Source: Thermogemmatispora onikobensis
GTDB lineage: Bacteria > Chloroflexota > Ktedonobacteria > Ktedonobacterales > Ktedonobacteraceae
Assembly (NCBI RefSeq): GCF_001748285.1
Contig: NZ_BDGT01000041.1
Coordinates: 1 to 44,276, forward strand
DNA length: 44,276 nucleotides
Reading direction: 5' to 3'
Position numbers and translations under genes: made by a program. The notes beneath the pieces are model-generated. The model was not told the origin of the DNA, ran no database searches, and worked only from the letters and a program-made list of their open reading frames with translations. Below are positions 43,525-44,276 of this stretch, piece after piece (positions within the stretch are counted from its first letter, which is position 1; the number at the start of each line of letters is the position of its first letter).

Positions 43525-44276
43525 ATGGTGAAACCGCCATTGTCTGTCGCAGATTTAGCCGAAGCTGAGACCACCCCAGCCCACCGGCCTGTCGCACCCT
43601 GGTGGAAACAGGCCGGGCTGTATGTGCTGGCCGGGTTGCGCATTTGCCGGCGCGATATCGCTGGGATCATTACCCTGGTGGGACTCTTCTCGCTGCCCTC
43701 GCTGGCCGCAGTCGTGGTCGGCAGCTATCCAGGCACCCTGGCCTACTGGCTCGGCAGCGCGCTGCCCTGGATCACGATTACGCTGGGGAATATCTCTATG
43801 GTGCTGGCAATCGAGGCCCTGGACGCCGGCCAGCCGATTATTCCCGCCCAGATTCTCCCCGCTGCTATCCGCTGGTTTCCGCGCTACATCGTGACGAACG
43901 GCATCACAACCTTTCTGTTTTGGGGGATCTTTACCCCACTGCAGTGGCTGATCGGACAAGAGACTACTCGTCTGCATTGGCCTCCTTATGCCCCTCTAAT
44001 CCTTTTGTTGATTCCCATGCTCATCTGGCACGTCCACTTGGTTTTTGCCACCTACGCTGCAATTGTCGATAATCATCCCGGCTTGCGCTCGGTGCTCATC
44101 AGCATCTCGATGACGCGACAGCGCTGGTTGATGGTGGCTACCGCGTTCGTCGGCTCAGTGCTGATCGAGGCGCCCATCGTGGGGCCGCTCTACTTACTGA
44201 TTATGCACGTAGCCAATCCAGTTGTGGCTACCGGTTTTACCTGGATGCTCGTCATGTCTATGCGTCCCCTGTTCAT
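43525..44276 (+). CDS. Multi-TM membrane protein, 3' truncated by window edge
   Basis: The frame opens at the ATG at 43525 (GGGAGGA about 11 bases upstream) and has no stop before the window ends, so at least 250 residues are visible. A polar N-terminus of about 40 residues is followed by five or so hydrophobic helices, such as DIAGIITLVGLFSLPSLAAV and LILLLIPMLIWHVHLVFA. Charged loops include a conserved-looking RDIAG and MTRQRW. I do not recognise a family; the pattern resembles the uncharacterised DUF-type membrane proteins of Gram-positive bacteria. Confidence 0.75.
   Translation, partial: MVKPPLSVADLAEAETTPAHRPVAPWWKQAGLYVLAGLRICRRDIAGIITLVGLFSLPSLAAVVVGSYPGTLAYWLGSALPWITITLGNISMVLAIEALDAGQPIIPAQILPAAIRWFPRYIVTNGITTFLFWGIFTPLQWLIGQETTRLHWPPYAPLILLLIPMLIWHVHLVFATYAAIVDNHPGLRSVLISISMTRQRWLMVATAFVGSVLIEAPIVGPLYLLIMHVANPVVATGFTWMLVMSMRPLF

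Overview
The window looks like a piece of a Chloroflexota chromosome, most likely class Ktedonobacteria (a Thermogemmatispora-like organism). This is inferred from the high G+C with Gram-positive-type ribosome binding sites, the actinobacterial-type inositol-phosphate synthase, DUF4012 and TgpA-type proteins, many multi-TM sensor proteins and unusual domain fusions. No rRNA, phage, transposase or CRISPR array was seen. It reads as a chromosomal housekeeping and signalling region with several lineage-specific genes.

Layout. 1-2776: end of a lutC gene overlapping a lutB-lutA fusion (lactate oxidation). 3040-7028: a HIT protein and a large membrane histidine kinase. 7333-8208: a 56-residue zinc-finger protein too short for standard ORF calling, then an uncharacterised, highly structured region closed by a long interrupted helix. 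8397-16904 (minus strand): a Clp/AAA+ unfoldase fused to a degenerate CHAT protease-like domain, a DUF4012 membrane protein, and a Y-family polymerase homologue that has lost its catalytic carboxylates. 17255-20932: mscL with a zinc ribbon, apt behind a long structured leader, a GlsB/YeaQ-type membrane protein (minus) and an MFS transporter. 21312-25824: a TgpA-type transglutaminase, a protein with two PH-like segments and a membrane-anchored proline-rich protein, all co-directional. 25902-26212: two class II tRNA-Ser genes (GGA and CGA) on the minus strand, with a strong promoter and an intrinsic terminator. 26547-29381: a small unknown protein (minus), then a FliA/WhiG-type sigma factor behind a T-depleted leader, followed by csrA.

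29592-34992: inositol-1-phosphate synthase (minus), an ADP-ribosylglycohydrolase with a WYL regulator, a VOC protein and a GalE-like epimerase (minus). 35418-40143 (minus): a degenerate-GGDEF/GspE-N protein, an unknown protein translated just behind an orphan HAMP membrane sensor, and a Fur-family regulator starting at TTG. 40494-43193: a GlcD-GlcE fusion. 43525 to the end: the start of a multi-TM protein that runs off the window.

How they fit together. Two alpha-hydroxyacid oxidation modules (Lut at the left end, Glc at the right) are each built from fused subunits. Several proteins keep an enzyme fold but appear to have lost catalysis (CHAT, Y-polymerase, GGDEF), suggesting recruitment of dead enzymes as regulatory or scaffolding modules. 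The best candidates for something undescribed are the CHAT-Clp fusion and the structured element directly downstream of it.
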